Notes under the pieces: generated by a model
What the model saw: only the letters and a program-made list of their open reading frames with translations
The model's database searches: none
What the model was told of the DNA's origin: nothing
Origin: Lonicera japonica
Lineage: Eukaryota; Streptophyta; Magnoliopsida; Dipsacales; Caprifoliaceae
NCBI GenBank assembly: GCA_021464415.1
Contig: CM038468.1
Coordinates: 31,918,969-31,982,968 of the forward strand
Reading direction: 5' to 3'
DNA: 64,000 nucleotides
Shown: positions 22,090 through 34,791 of the stretch, piece after piece
Position numbering within the stretch: position 1 is the stretch's first letter
Layout: every line of letters starts with the position of its first letter
Program-made: the position numbers and the translations under genes

Positions 22090-22501
22090 TTTTTGATTAA
22101 ACTTGTTATAGTCCAAAACCGTGACAATTTTTGTCAAAGTGTAATATCTTGACTCGGATGTAGACCGAAACAACAAAGGGTGCACAACGCCCACCTTATG
22201 CCGATTTTAGACCATGATAATGCGAAGGAGGCAAGGCTCTTATTGTGTCGGTTCCAAAGCGTCATAACTATCCAAAATAGTGTCGGTTTCAAATCGGGAC
22301 AAATGTTTATATTGTGTCTATTTGAAACCATGACATATTGACCCATTATCGTGCACCAGATCCCCTTATAGAACAGTGACAATTGGTTGTTGTAACGGTT
22401 GCTAGTCGACATAATAATTGTTGTCACCGCATTAATTGCCACGGTATTAGTCCGTGACAAGCCATGTTTGTCACGGTTTTGAACCTTGTTTTGGTGTAGT
22501 G
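22090..22501. mobile_element. CACTA transposon terminus with subterminal repeats
   Basis: The segment ends ACCAAAAC...CACTAC in inverted form (TTTTGGTGTAGTG at 22489-22501). Inside it are repeated CCGTGACAA, TTGTCACGG and related words, the subterminal repeat style of CACTA (En/Spm) elements. The other end was not found, so it is a fragment or a strongly deleted element. No transposase seen. Confidence 0.65.
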
Positions 22502-23679
22502 ACTTTGCTATTCTCTAAAGACATGCTTTTGCTCTTAACTTGGATTTCTAAAACCCATATGAGATTAATCTAACTTAACCTGCATTAATGCTACCTCCGA
22601 GTTCTTAAGACTTGCTTTCGTTATTAACGTGCATCGTTACCATCACCATCCCTTAAGGTTACCTTTTGGTCCTTTCTAACTTCTTGATTAATCAATCTTT
22701 AATAACTTAACATTTTAAATATTTAATAATCTTTTTAGGAACCAATTGATAAATGGATTATTAATAATTCGACTATTTAAAATTAATTAAATTTAAAAAA
22801 CCCAATTTATGTTTTTAATTATCATAATGAAAATTTAAACTATTTAGCCTCCATTTGATAACTAGATAGTAAATGATCACAAGACTAGTTGATTTGTGTA
22901 AAAAGTTGGGAAACAAATTGAAAGATGAGCTGAGATTTCTTTTTACTTTTTCCTTGGAAAAATTTTCTTTGGGGTTGGAAAAAAAAATTCTCACAAAAAC
23001 TAAAGAAGGATGAAGGAAGACCCCCAAAGAAATTCAGGGAGAATAGAAAAATTGAATCAACTAAAAAAGCCTAGATGCTATATCTAATCAACTAATTTCA
23101 ACAGAGGAAGAGCCCTTATGAATTTAGAACATGAATGCATTTGAATTCAATTTTATAGACATGCGAATGAACTACTAGAAAAGCCCTCATTCTTCACTAT
23201 AATCAACCACCTACAAAAATCTAGGCCATCTGCAAAAAAGATTAACCAATTTGTAGTAGTGTTAAGAAATTTGTTTGTAGGCAATAGAGTGAAACCTCCA
23301 CTTATGAAACTTATATTGCTTAATCTCATGAAAAGCTTGCAGAGAGAAAGAGAGATGGTGCCCCCTGGTAGTGTTGGTGAATTAAGAATTCATTATTCTC
23401 AGTTGTTTGGGATGTCCCAAATTAAAACTCCAATTTCTTTTATGAGACATCATCAATGTACTAAACCAAACCTTAATAATATAAAACGTATTTGTTCTCA
23501 AACATTGATTACATCAAAGAGTATGATTATGGTGTAGTGTTAGAAGGTAAAAAATTAAGGTACTTTTTGCAATGGCCCTTTAACCTATTATGCTTTGCCT
23601 TGAAAATCTTTTCTACTCCCTATTCAAAACTTAAGAAACAGGTCCTTTGTGACCAAGTCTACTGGATAATAGATGATAC
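22502..23679. other. Non-coding spacer
   Basis: AT-rich, no supported gene. A segment of about 90 bp (23170-23261) starts CTACTAGAAAA and ends TTTGTAGTAGTG, which may be a miniature CACTA-like element, but its ends match poorly. Confidence 0.35.
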
Positions 23680-26559
23680 ATGAGTTAATTACATTTCTCT
23701 CCTGTGAAGTTTCACATTTGTCCCACTTTGGTCCACAAAGTACCAAAATGCCCTTTTAAAATCCAAAAGTTTCACCCGTGTCCCATTGTGGACCAAAACT
23801 GGACGGGCCGTCGAAAAAATAGATAGAATCTCAAACGTGACTAACACGTGACATATTTGGAGGGGAATAGTGACAAATCACGATCCCTTTCTCGCTAATA
23901 TGTTGTTTACCTCGATCAAAATCCTAAATCCCCAAATTAAAGTTGTTTAGAGAGAGAGGGAGAAAGAGAGAGAAAGTTGTGCTTTATAGAACCCTAAAAT
24001 TTCTAACATCAAACAAGAGATTAATATCCCATTGATTCTATTAATGATTTGGAACTTGTGTATGCTGGAGTTACAAGATTTTAGAACCCCAATATATGGT
24101 TAGTAGTACTTTACCCACTTTTTGTTTACCCAATACTCGAATATCTGATTTCATTGTTTATTCATGTGAATGCACACTTTTTTTTTTTACATCTTTTTAT
24201 ACTTTATTTGCACTTTACACTTTTATTTGTACTTTTTATAGTTTGTTTTAATTTGTCAATGGTGGTCCCTCTTGTGATTAGTATGTTATTTAATGCTTTA
24301 TCCGTTTGTCCTTTAATACAGCATCAGATGGATGTTTTACTATAAAAATGCATCATGGGATCAATCAAATAGATAATGCTACAAAGATTACTTGGAAGGT
24401 AAGCATTCGGTTGCCTATTTTGATTATTGTGATATTGATAAGTTGTCAATGCTTAAACTCACTACTATAGCTGAATAGTTGAATTTATTTGGAGCCTTAA
24501 CTTTACACGTTCAAGTATTAGCCCATGTTAAATCTAGATTTGTAAATTGCATTGAACATGATAAGGAAATTTTCTAAATGCTTAGGTTCATTAATAAAGA
24601 AAGTGAAGTTAATGTTTATGTGGAGTGTTCCAAAGTTGTATAAGTTATATTGCTTAAGAAAAAATTCATACAGTATATGAGTCTGACAATGGTGAGGAGG
24701 ATGATGAGAGTGAGTATAATGTTAACAGTTATTCATTTACTAACCTTGAGAGTATATTTGCTAATGAGTGTGATGAATAAGAAGAAGATGATGATGATGA
24801 TGCTGATTTTAATGCTAATATTGATAGGGATGCATAATTTGTGGGTATTACCTCAACTATTAATGACAATTAAGATGTGCTACTTAATTTAGTTGTAGAT
24901 TTTAAAAATGAATTTGAAACTAAATTGATGAGTGATACATGTTCTACTTTTGAAGATGAAAGTAAGCATAAGTTCCTTGTTTTTAACCCTAAAACTGATA
25001 TGAATAATCCAATTTTCAAGTTAGGCATGATTTTTGCAATAAAGAATTTAAAGAAGTTGTCAAAGCATATTCCATAAAGTATGATAATAGAATTACTTTC
25101 CTAAGGAATCCATTAGGGTGCATGTAGTATGTAGTGATGGGTGCCCATAGAATATATATGTTTCAAAGATGCGAGATTGTTCGAATGTGCAAATCAAAAC
25201 CTTTGTTGATGAGCATAAGTGTATTAGGAAATTTAAGAACCCACATGTGAACTTTAAGTGGACGTCTGAGAAATACCTACACACTTTTAGGTCCAACTCA
25301 AAAATCCCTGTGAAGTGCTTTAAAGATACAATAGTGATAGAACATATTGTGAGTGTATCTAGGTCTCAAGTGTATAGGACCAGGAAAAAGGATTTTGATC
25401 TTATTCAAAGGACTACTTATGTTGAACAGTTTACTTAGTTGGGTTCTTATATGGAAGAGGTGAGGGAAACTAATCCAAGAACTACTATTTTCTTGAAGGA
25501 GGTGGATGGATGCTTAGAACACAAGTTTGAGACAATATGTGTTTGCTTACAAAGCCTATAAGGAGGGGTTCAACGCAGGTTGTAGACCAGTGGTGGGTAT
25601 TGATGGGTGTCATTCAAAAGGACCACACAAGGGGATATTATTGGTGTTGATGCAAGTAATTGTATGTTTTTTATTGCTTATGATGTGGTTGAGAGTGAAA
25701 ACAAGAAAGCATGGGTATGGTAAAAATCCCTTGCCCAAGATCTACAAATTACTAACCAACGTCAATGGACCTTCATTTTAGACTAGCAAAAAGGCATATT
25801 GCCTGCATTTGAGGCTTTGCTCCCAGAGGTTCATTTTCATTTGACGGGTTGTCCATAAACAAGAAAAAAATTATCAGTAGTAGCACCAGCAACAAAACCA
25901 TCCATGCCCTCTCTCTCCTCTTGTACCTCTTTATTTCATTCTTACAATGTTAATCTTCCCTAACAGACCAAGTATTATCTTTTTAGACCTCGCACACATA
26001 GGTGAGTCAACCCAAGTGAAGAAACCACAATGGTGCTGCTGTATTTTCAACACATTCATTCATTTAAGAAGATAGATGAAGTTAGATATATGAACTTGGG
26101 CTAAAAACAAAAAGATTTAATTTTTACCCCAACCTCGTCACACTTTCTGAATCTTTGACCAAGGTTTAAGTCAATCAATGAAGTCCTCAGCACCGTAGGC
26201 TTCACCGTAGCAGAAATAGGGTGGCCTCATCTTCTTTTCTTTTCCCTATTCTTTTTCAAGTTTAATGCTTTGTTCTCCTCTTTCTCTCTCTAATGTTTTA
26301 ATTTCGGGATACAATAACATGACTATGGCCCTCATTAGTTTTGGCTAGAGAAAAGGGATTATGATTTTTCAATATTGCCCTTCCATATATATCACGTGTT
26401 AGTCACATGTGAGATTACGCCTATTTTTCTGACGGCTCATCTAGTTTTGGATCACAGTGGGATGCGGATGAAACTTCTGGGTTTTATGAGTGCATTTTGG
26501 TACTTTGTGGACCAAAGTGGGATAAACGTGAAACTGGGTGAGAAATGTAATTAACTCAT
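23680..26559 (+). mobile_element. MULE (Mutator-like element) with long TIRs, decayed
   Basis: Imperfect TIRs of about 200 bp bound this 2.9-kb element (23680-23890 and about 26370-26559). Both outer ends read ATGAGTTAATTACATTTCTC or close, and both share CCCACTTTGGTCCACAAAGT. GATAC occurs directly outside each end, a short possible TSD (5 bp rather than the usual 9-11). The interior encodes a decayed MuDR-type transposase (24650-25858). Regions 23890-24640 and 25860-26370 are non-coding. Confidence 0.8.
24650..25858 (+). pseudogene. MuDR-type transposase pseudogene
   Basis: Fragments in shifting frames give an Asp-rich N-terminal region (about 24690-24830), then NPIFKLGMIFAIKN and IKTFVDEHKCIRKFKNPHV. 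These are followed by GCRPVVGIDGCHSKGPHKG, IAYDVVESENKKAW and QRQWTF...QKGILPAFEALLPEVHF. The order and the GCRPVxGxDGxxxKG and DxQKG blocks match plant MULE transposases. Several stops and frameshifts (near 24830, 25125, 25438 and 25787) rule out function. It sits inside its own TIRs. Confidence 0.85.
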
Positions 26560-27454
26560 GATACAGGGAGCCAAATTAATTTGTGACTACCCACCATCAA
26601 AAGACTTGGACTCACCGAGCCAAACCTGACTTTAAAAAAGTAAGACCTCTCTTTTTTACCAAGAAAAAGGATATATAATCAATTTTTAACTTTCCCTCCT
26701 ACTTGAGAAAATCATTTGGTGTTCTTCATTAATCAAAATCAACTCAAAAGAAACATAATTACTTCCAAAAATGCAACCAAAATCATTATTCATAGTTCAT
26801 CCCCATATACAAACAATCATTTTCTAAATCTGGAAAAAAGAGTTATATACATTCACTCATATTAGCACCGGAGCATATTGCATGTAGAATCAATGAAGAA
26901 CACTAACTAATATATATATATAAACTTGTCAACCCTAAGTAAAGAAAAAAAATTACAGAGTTTTGGGAAATTTCTAAGCTCATGCAAACATTAAGAAAGA
27001 GAAATTCGGCTATATCTATACCATGTATAAAAATACAAATAACTTAAATGTTTTCCCCTTTTTTTCGTAAAGACAAATATGCCTTGATATTAAACAAAGA
27101 TTTTAAGATTTACACTAAATAAAACTGTATAACTTCATATATTTTTATATTAGTGTTAGTATTCCAAATAAATGCAAACTCGACTTTATTTTGCTAAAAT
27201 AATTAAACAAACATTTTAAGCTAGATTTACATTAAATAAAATATATAAGACAATAAGTGTATAACTCCATATATTTTTCTATTAGTATTAGTGTTCCAAA
27301 TAAATTTAATCCCAACTTTATTTGGCTAAAATAATGAAACAAGTCTTTTAAGTCAGTAAAAAAAATTAAATGAATTTTATTTTTGATACTATGTTTTGTT
27401 TATTTGTTATTATTTTTTCATACTAATTATTCAATTGTTTTTTTTATTTGTTTA

Positions 27455-27490
<36 letters not shown>

Positions 27491-29236
27491 TATTATTATT
27501 TATTCGATTCTTTATTTTGCACGAAAACCACGTACAACACACGTGCACAAAAACTAGTATATATAAATATACTTTTATGTGTTCAAATTTGTCAACCCTT
27601 AACGCATGTGTGTGTATATATATACACTTTATATGTTTAAATTCGGGTCATATTTTATTATTACTTCTCGGCTTGAGTTCAGTTCAGCCCATATAGATGT
27701 ACATGACTCATCTTTCAACAACTAAATTCTACGATAGTTCAGCCCATATAGACTTTTGGCTAAATTCTATGATAGTTATTTATTTTTGACCAATTTCTTT
27801 TGTAATTTTTAAAAACTTTATATTACTTTGTAGTCTTTGGTCATGTTTAATTTTGACTTCAAATTGTTGTATCATAGTGCCTGCCAAGCTTACAAATACC
27901 ATTTTTACGTAGTCTAAACGGGCTTGGCTGAGCGCTCAAACTTGGCTCAAATTTTAGTCTTTATCTTGTTCACACTCGATTCAACTCAAACCCAATTAAG
28001 ACTCAACTCGAATTGTTATATGCCGAATGAAGAGCTCTGGGCTTTCTCGGCCCAAATTCTTGAAAGTTGAGAGGAACACATAGAGTTCAATTGAGACTGC
28101 CCCAATGTCCACGTCCACCCCAACCCCCAAATCACATATACAAGAACTAGGGATTTATTTATTACCACAATCTATGTACAGCAAATTTTGAAAAGGTACG
28201 ATTATTAACACTACATATGCATATTCTAATATTCCAAAAAGTGTCATCGATGCATCAAAAATGTCCCAAAAAAATGCATAAAAAGTATGGCATAAAAATA
28301 GTTTTGGATTGCTTTTATACTCACTTTGAGTGCCAATAGCCTTACCCTTTTGAAATTGTTTTCGTTAAATTTAGAGTGCAAATAATTCATATAAAAGGGC
28401 ATAGATAGTTGAAAGACAATCTGTAAAATGCAAGCCACAGACTACATAAAACACAAACCTAAAATATTTAAATTAGACACAATTAACACGACAATAACTT
28501 CACAAATCTAAGGATTACTTAGGTTTGTATTTTCCCGTTTTGGTAGTTTTGGGTTCAACTACAAGTAAAACCTTGGAGAGTTCAATACTAAAAGTTCAAA
28601 GGATAAAAGGTTTCTCTTACATTTAAACTGTCAAAGAAAATCATTTTCTTTTCTTTACAATTCTCAATCTCTCCTTCCTAATATTTTCTCTCCTCTCCTC
28701 TCCTTCTAAGCTTTCAGAAGCAGTGTTAAGTGGTTGTATCTTCCTGTTCTGAGAAACATGAGGATCCATATTTACAGTAATACCAAAAACAAAACATCAT
28801 TGAAGTAATATAGAAAGAATCTAAAAGAGCTACACAACATCTATAAACCTTCTTTCTCCTTGGATCAAAGAGTATGCTTTTGCCATCTTCGAATATGTTT
28901 GGGAAAATGTTTTCCCAACAAAACTTCTAGTTTTTGTATTGGTATGATTGAAATGAATGAGTGTTAAGTTTAAAGAAAGAATGGGGGCTTACTAAAAACT
29001 CTCTCTATACATCACCAAACAGACTTGCTATGCAGTATTCACACAGTTCCCATTCATCCATGTATACTACTACACCTCCGAGACAGATCACTTTTTCTTC
29101 CCTAGAAACGAAAAGCCACAGCCCTGGAAAAGAAAAACCAACAGAGGTCAGTCAAAATACTTTCACCCCTTCAGCATTGAAAACAAAATATTTCTCAGAT
29201 AAACACATATGGGCCAGCCAACAAACACCACTCTTA
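26560..29236. other. Intergenic region left of GB, start of copy B
   Basis: The part at 26640-26900 resembles 2200-2340 (G0 first-intron side), and 27560-28060 matches 2630-2940, so copy B begins within this stretch. The rest is AT-rich with a (TAT/TTA)n tract at 27456-27500. A 95-codon plus-strand reading at 28961-29245 has no recognisable features, overlaps the opposite-strand GB terminal exon at its end and is probably fortuitous. Confidence 0.4.
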
Positions 29237-29425
29237 TTAGCCTAGTGAATGGACTTTCAATTGCATGAATATTATGGGTGACCTCTTTCCCTCAGATGGA
29301 GAGCCTGATAAGCAATGGAAGATATCTAAAAGCAAACATTCCATTGATTGAGCAGTAAGAGGTTTTGGTATATCTAATGCAATCGAGATTGCCTCGGCGA
29401 AATTCCATGTCGGGTAAGTTCCGAC
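29237..29425 (-). CDS. GB terminal exon
   Basis: After the acceptor CTCGTACAG, 62 codons and a stop read VGTYPTWNFAEAISIALDIP, then KPLTAQSMECLLLDIFHCLS and GSPSEGKRSPII to a TAA at 29237. It is the intact form of the degenerate GA exon 4014-4155. The alternation of charged, hydrophobic and Pro residues suggests a folded tail, but I know no matching family. Confidence 0.5.
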   Translation of the reverse strand, partial: VGTYPTWNFAEAISIALDIPKPLTAQSMECLLLDIFHCLSGSPSEGKRSPIIFMQLKVHSLG

Positions 29426-29527
29426 CTGTACGAGATAATACAACCTCCCATATCTATTATATTATAAATGATTACGCGACAACCCATATCTATTAATAGT
29501 AGTAGTCGTAGTAGTAGTAGTTAATAC

Positions 29528-29659
29528 ATTCAGAATTTCTTTTCCACGTCGTCGCTCCGGAGCAGCATCTGAGGAAGAAAACTCAATTTGACATACTCTT
29601 CCAAGTGTGCGACTCGTTCCATGTTGTCTGAAGTATCCAGATATCCAACCACCAGCATG
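29528..29659 (-). CDS. GB exon a
   Basis: Open, 44 codons, same length as GA 4266-4397, with acceptor TTTGGCAG. It starts HAGGWISGYFRQHG and keeps SSSDAAPERRRGK. The donor context has changed to AAT/GTATTA, weaker than in GA. Confidence 0.45.
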
Positions 29660-29952
29660 CTGCCAAATGAGAACACAACGTTAAAGCAGATGTGCGTATT
29701 TATGTGTCAGAGAGAAAGAGAAAGAGAGACTAGTAACAGACTACATATCTAGGACAATTATATCTACCTGGTGGTGAACAATATTCTTCTTGATTAAGTT
29801 TTCCGTACTTAGAACATCATTACATGGGTGATCGGCCCATAGGCAACTTAATAGCTTGACTTGTTCTATAGTATAATTTATATGGGCCAACAGTTTCACT
29901 GGGATTTAAAGATAGAAACTAGATATATATATATAGAGAGAGAGAATAACAC

Positions 29953-30129
29953 TTCTGAGTGGGGATTGGGGTTGGCGACAAGGGATTCGAGGGCCATGAC
30001 TTGGGTCTGGAGAAGGTTAACTTTTTCGGCTAAGTCCAAACTTCTACGGAAAAGACTTTGAGGTTCAATTGTATTAGTTATCCTTAATCTGATTAATTCA
30101 GCGACTATGTTAGGAAATGTTGGTGCTTC
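29953..30129 (-). CDS. GB exon b (coiled-coil-like)
   Basis: Counterpart of GA 4637-4814 with the same LAEKVNLL.TQVMALESLV heptads. It is one base shorter (a T lost in the GGGGATT run), which changes the frame for the last few codons and probably disturbs the join to exon a. Confidence 0.45.
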
Positions 30130-30281
30130 CTGCAAGAATAAGAAGCCAAATCAATAAAGTACTACAATACATATGTGAATTCAAAAATAACAATTGTAGT
30201 TCCCTTTGTCATCAACATCCTATATTAAAAAAAAGGGGAAAAAAAGCCGTATACGCAAAGTAATTGTAAAAAAAATGTCAC

Positions 30282-30554
30282 CTCGTGGCATACTGTTGTC
30301 TTGGACAGGTTAAGGGCTTGGTAAACAAGGCCGTTGACTTCAGCTAGGAGAAGGTCAACTTCCTCAAATAGCATCAATTGATCGGCGTAAATTTCATCAA
30401 TTGAATTCAGGGGTCCCACACAATCCTCCTCTTGAAGTTGCTTGGACGTAGACGAGTCACTTACAGGAGCTTTTCCCTGCCTTAGATAGTGTTGGCGTAC
30501 AATTTCAGATTCCTTTTCTGACCTGCCAAACTTTGGTGCTTCTTGCTCTTGCTC
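30282..30554 (-). CDS. GB exon c (acidic linker plus heptads)
   Basis: 91 open codons, acceptor GGTTGCAG and donor GAG/GTGACA. It starts EQEQEAPKFGRSEKESEI and ends YADQLMLFEEVDLLLAEV plus heptads. The length is identical to GA exon c, and differences are substitutions rather than indels, as expected if coding was maintained for a time after duplication. Confidence 0.6.
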
Positions 30555-30853
30555 CTGCAACCATAAGAATAAGGAGCCAATTGAAAAAAAACAAAAAAAC
30601 TTCTTATAGTCAAAATAGTTTTCCTTTCTTTTTCCTCCTCTATACATTAAAAAGAATCAACAAAACAACTTTCTTTCTTGGTTGCTTGGTTTTATGCGCA
30701 CAAATAGTGGCCATTTTATCATCATCAATATATCTTGTTATGTTGGCTTCCATTCTTTTGAGCACACCAACCATGGTCCAACAAATGGCACTCTCACCAG
30801 CCATTATAATTATAACAAAACAAATCCCGGATAGATCTATAAATAAATAGTAC

Positions 30854-30949
30854 CTTTGGCCTTACATCTTCATCTTCGAGTACTCTTTCAGGTGAGGGAC
30901 TAGACCTTCCATCTTGTAGACGGTGTCGATATCTCCGAATGGCAGCACG
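30854..30949 (-). pseudogene. GB exon d, splice acceptor lost
   Basis: The 32-codon frame is open (RAAIRRYRHRLQDGRSSPSP...) but the acceptor is GAGCAA instead of GAGCAG (30950-30951). Unless another AG is used the exon would be skipped; its 96-bp length means skipping would keep the frame. Confidence 0.5.
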
Positions 30950-31194
30950 TTGCTCAAATCAGAACATTTATTTGATTGAAGGCCTCTCATCAAATTAATT
31001 TACAAACACACACACACATATATAATCAATGAGCTTTATCCATTCTTTAACTTCACTAAACATGGACCCACTAGGTAGCTTATTAATTTTAGTTCTATAA
31101 AGTATAATTTGCAGCTCAACTTATATCATTCATTTGCCAACTATTAGCATTTAGGATTAGAAATTAGAAAAACCGAAAGGGAAAGCAAGTATAA

Positions 31195-31288
31195 GTGGGC
31201 TGAGCTGGGAAATTACAATTCTTGATCGGAATCTGATTGCATGTGTGAGCTGAGAAATTCGAGAGCCGAGCTGGGTAAGTTTGTGCCA
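31195..31288 (-). pseudogene. GB exon e, splice donor lost
   Basis: Open and aligned with GA 5852-5945 (WHKLTQLGSRISQLTHAI). The donor GTATAC has become TTATAC at 31194, so normal splicing is not expected. Confidence 0.45.
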
Positions 31289-31375
31289 CTGCAAGAATAA
31301 GGAAACAATTCAATAAAAACAAGTAGCATTTTGATCATCCTACAATTAGCAAAAAGTAGACGATATTACACAGAC

Positions 31376-31531
31376 CAGGTATCTGGATCGAGATCTCTGG
31401 TCCGATTTGAGGTCAACAATTTTGCACTTGAGGATATTGACTTGGGAGCTGAGCTCATCGACTTTGGATCTGAGATATTTAACTTCATGAGTTCTGTCGG
31501 ATATCGACTTGGGATCAAACTTTTCCTTCTC
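31376..31531 (-). CDS. GB exon f (coiled-coil segment), acceptor altered
   Basis: 52 open codons, EKEKFDPKSISDRTHEVKYL then SKVDELSSQVNILKCKIVDL. The acceptor that reads GAAGCAG in GA reads GAAGCTG here. An AG three bases upstream (GAAG) could still serve and would add one Leu, so this site may be shifted rather than dead. Confidence 0.5.
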
Positions 31532-31599
31532 CAGCTTCACGAAAAAAAATAAAAAAAGGTATTCTGTCAACTTCAACACAAGCTCAGGTTCGGTTGGTT

Positions 31600-33180
31600 T
31601 TCCTTTCCTGTCCTCCCTCTTTATATTAACAAAGAAAACTGGCATTATCTTTCCTTACCTCACTCATATGTGCAATATTTTCATTTTTAACTTTTGTATT
31701 GCTTGATGATACAACATCATCAGAAAGAATCAACAAACAATTTTCAAATAGGTAGTTAACAGATCATACTCACCGGATATAGTAGGATATAGAAAGGCAA
31801 CAATGCAAATCATCGCTCACTTGTCTTTTTGTTTCTTTCAAATTGTGCTCTACCCATTATACATTGAGCATAATCGCACATTACAATCAGTTGGATGAGG
31901 AGGGCTTGCAGTTCAGGCCATCAAAAAATTGTAATCTCAATTTCCATTATGCTAGAAATATTAAGGATGCATTTGATTACACTTGATTCCAAAGAAAACA
32001 CCCAAGAATCCGTATTTTTCATCTTCTGTGGTGTTTGATTGCATAAAGTTTCCAAGAAATCAATTTCCGTTCTGCAACTTATTTTAGAATAATTTTCTCT
32101 TTTTTCTTAAAATCCAAAAACCATCTCTCCACCCTAAGTTTTTGCATTCTGTGTATAACAATTCCAAGGGAATCAATTTATTGAGTGTACACAAAAACCA
32201 GGAGCACCTTAAAGGGAATGAATAAGGAAAATGGGGATGAAACACGGTGCAATTTGATTGGTTAACATCATAAAGAATTGAATTCCTTCCGCAGTATGGT
32301 ATAAGTCTCACATCCAATGTGGTGCAAGGGACAACTCCGGAGAAGACCCAAAAATAAATAAAATTCCTAGGAATTGTTTTACATTGATAAAAGACTTCAT
32401 GAAACCGAAATTTAGGGTGTGGTGGTTTATCGATTGCATCGAAAAGAAAATAATTTGATTACAACAACTAGCACCAAGGGAAATTGTTTTCTTCAAAAAC
32501 TAATACAATCAAACACAACTAAAGATGGAAAGAAAGAGATATTGGACATTTCTCATGGATATGAAGTACAATCAAACTCTTAGAGCTTCCCCTAATAATT
32601 AGTCACTTAATATCCATGAGACAATATTTCTCTAAGTACTAATTAGTCACTTAATATCCATGAAATAAAACTTTGGGATATTATAGAGTATTTATAAGAC
32701 AATATTTCTCTAAGTACTAATTAGTCACTTAGTTAATACTTCCCCTAATAACCAAACAAGCCTTAGTTCATACTAAACTTTCACTAAATAGTTTCTAACT
32801 TTCTAAACCCAATGGGCCCAACTTATAATCAATAGAAAACACGAGAAAGGGGTTTAAATTAACATGTTAAATAATCCCTAGAGTCAGAATATTGTTCAAT
32901 TCAATATATTGAAATGAAAAACATGAAAGAAGTCACAATAATGAACATCGTTCGTCAATCAAACTCAAAAAATGCAATTACTTCAGCTTTAGCAAAAAAC
33001 CATAAGTGATCCAATGACTGTTCCCCACAAACAGGGATGGTCATATGCTGTCTCGATGTGCGTGTGTCAGCAATTAAAATGTAACACATCAATCAACCTG
33101 AAGAAAAATAAATTACAGTTTCATCAGGAGTATGTAGTTCAAATTATTACTTTTTTATATTTTATTTCTTCTAGCGGAAT
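31600..33180. other. GB module U0-like intron region
   Basis: Collinear with GA 6250-8000. The KAFYTYF-type exon seen at 7249-7342 is truncated here (near 32580), followed by a locally repeated TAATTAGTCACTTAATATCC stretch (32600-32670). No open exon supported. Confidence 0.4.
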
Positions 33181-33190
33181 TACCTTTCTA

Positions 33191-34190
33191 CAGAGCCATT
33201 CAGGTACTCACTAGTGTGTACGGTTTAGGGTTTTTTCTGCTCAAATATTCCAATTAAAGTAAACAGTGCTCCTTTGCCCAAACACCTCACTAAAAAAAAA
33301 ATATATCCTCTCTCAAATAACGTTGCTCCTTTCCCTTCCTCTCTCAAAAACCTATCCTCTATCTCTTAGACCAAGCTCCGACCACATTCCTCTCTCAGCC
33401 AACCAAATCAATAAAGAGCTCGTGAAATTTGTAAATCTAGGATTCTCAAACCAAACCATGTTCCTCTCTCTCTACTCATGAAACACTTCTTAGTTTCATT
33501 GTTAAAGAAGAAAGATAGGGATGAACAATTTAGAAATAAAATCCTTGAGCAGTACCACTGTAGATAAAGTCCAACAGAAAATTGAGTATTTGAATAAGAA
33601 GAGAAAAAAAAAAGGAAAAACAAGTTAAATCAGATAAGCTGAAACTACGTAATTTTACATATGGAATTATTAATCAATTAGTATATGATAAAAATTCTGG
33701 TATAAATGGTTGCTTCAAGTAAAACAATGAAAATATTAAGCAATAGCTGCTGCTTCAAGGCAGTACCCAAGTCAATACTAAATTATAGTCATCTTCTGTT
33801 TTGGATTTATTAACTTGAGTTTGGTGAATATTGCTTAAATTAACTGCTGCCCCTCTTTTTTACCTCACAAATAAGCAAGTAAAACCTAAATTCGAAGCAT
33901 GTAAAACGCACAAATGAGCAAATCAAACCCAAATTCAGTCAATGTCAAATCCATTGTAACAAAGCCCTAGATTGTAGATGATGGAGGATTTGAGAGGGAT
34001 GAAATCGCAGTCGGGAGAGGAATGAGGTCAAGCTTGGTCTGAGAGAGAGAGAGAGGAAAGGTTTCTCAGAGAGAAAGAGAAAGGCACAACGTTAGTTGAG
34101 GAAGATAAGGAACACCGTTAACTTTAAGTGGAATATTTACGCAGTAAAAACCCCAAACAGTACGCACTAGTGCGTACCTGAATGGCTCTG
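33191..34190. mobile_element. Mutator-type MITE, copy B
   Basis: Same insertion as 8011-8964: TIR ends CAGAGCCATTCAGGTAC, and a perfect 10-bp TSD TACCTTTCTA at 33181-33190 and 34191-34200. It is slightly longer than the copy-A element owing to small internal differences. The shared site and TSD show descent from one insertion. Confidence 0.85.
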
Positions 34191-34253
34191 TACCTTTCTA
34201 TACATAAATTGCAACATCTGTTAACTTTAGGATAAAAGGACTCGAAATCATAC

Positions 34254-34370
34254 CTTTGGATGAAATAACTTGAACATAGCTTCCTCAGAATCCAGATAGC
34301 TTTGCCCTGTCAACTTTTGATAATTTTCTATCATCCTCCACAAACACAAACTTTCAGGAACATCGTCAGG
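34254..34370 (-). CDS. GB PDDV exon
   Basis: 39 open codons between TTTGGCAG and CCAAAG/GTATGA read PDDVPESLCLWRMIENYQKL, then TGQSYLDSEEAMFKLFHPK. This is the cleanest version of this exon in the window. A 6-bp (CA-rich) duplication adds two residues (CL) relative to U1. Confidence 0.5.
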
Positions 34371-34734
34371 CTGCCAAATCAGAACAAAGTACATTATTCT
34401 TCTTCGACCACTTTCCATACATTTGATTGAAGGGCATCCACCATGATTACAAAATGATCGGTTTGTGCGTTCAGAGTTGCAGCTCATCTCATGGACCCAA
34501 TAGGACCATCAAAATTGGAAGAAATGTATGCAATTGCTTCAGCTTTAACAAAATACCATAGTTGATCCAATTACTGTTTTTCCACAAAGACTTGCAATAT
34601 TTATATACAATAGGATAATATTGAAAGAAATCTATGTAACTATTGCAGCCTTAGCAAAATCCCATAGTGAAGCAAATTTCAGTGTGTGCGTATGTCAAAT
34701 TTCACAACAAAGATGTGAGAGAGAAAATAATTAC

Positions 34735-34791
34735 TGTTTTGCTGGGACTGGATTTGTTGCTTTCTGGATCATTTACTTCTTCAATCTCCAC
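34735..34791 (-). CDS. GB acidic exon
   Basis: 19 codons, VEIEEVNDPESNKSSPSKT, between CTGCAG and GTAATTATT. Counterpart of GA U3 (13674-13733). Confidence 0.5.

Noticed and set aside
22134..22460. 108-codon minus-strand ORF
   Set aside because: Lies wholly in the CACTA subterminal repeats; the reading is a by-product of those repeats.
28961..29245. 95-codon plus-strand ORF
   Set aside because: No recognisable features, overlaps the opposite-strand GB terminal exon, and copy A has no matching frame.
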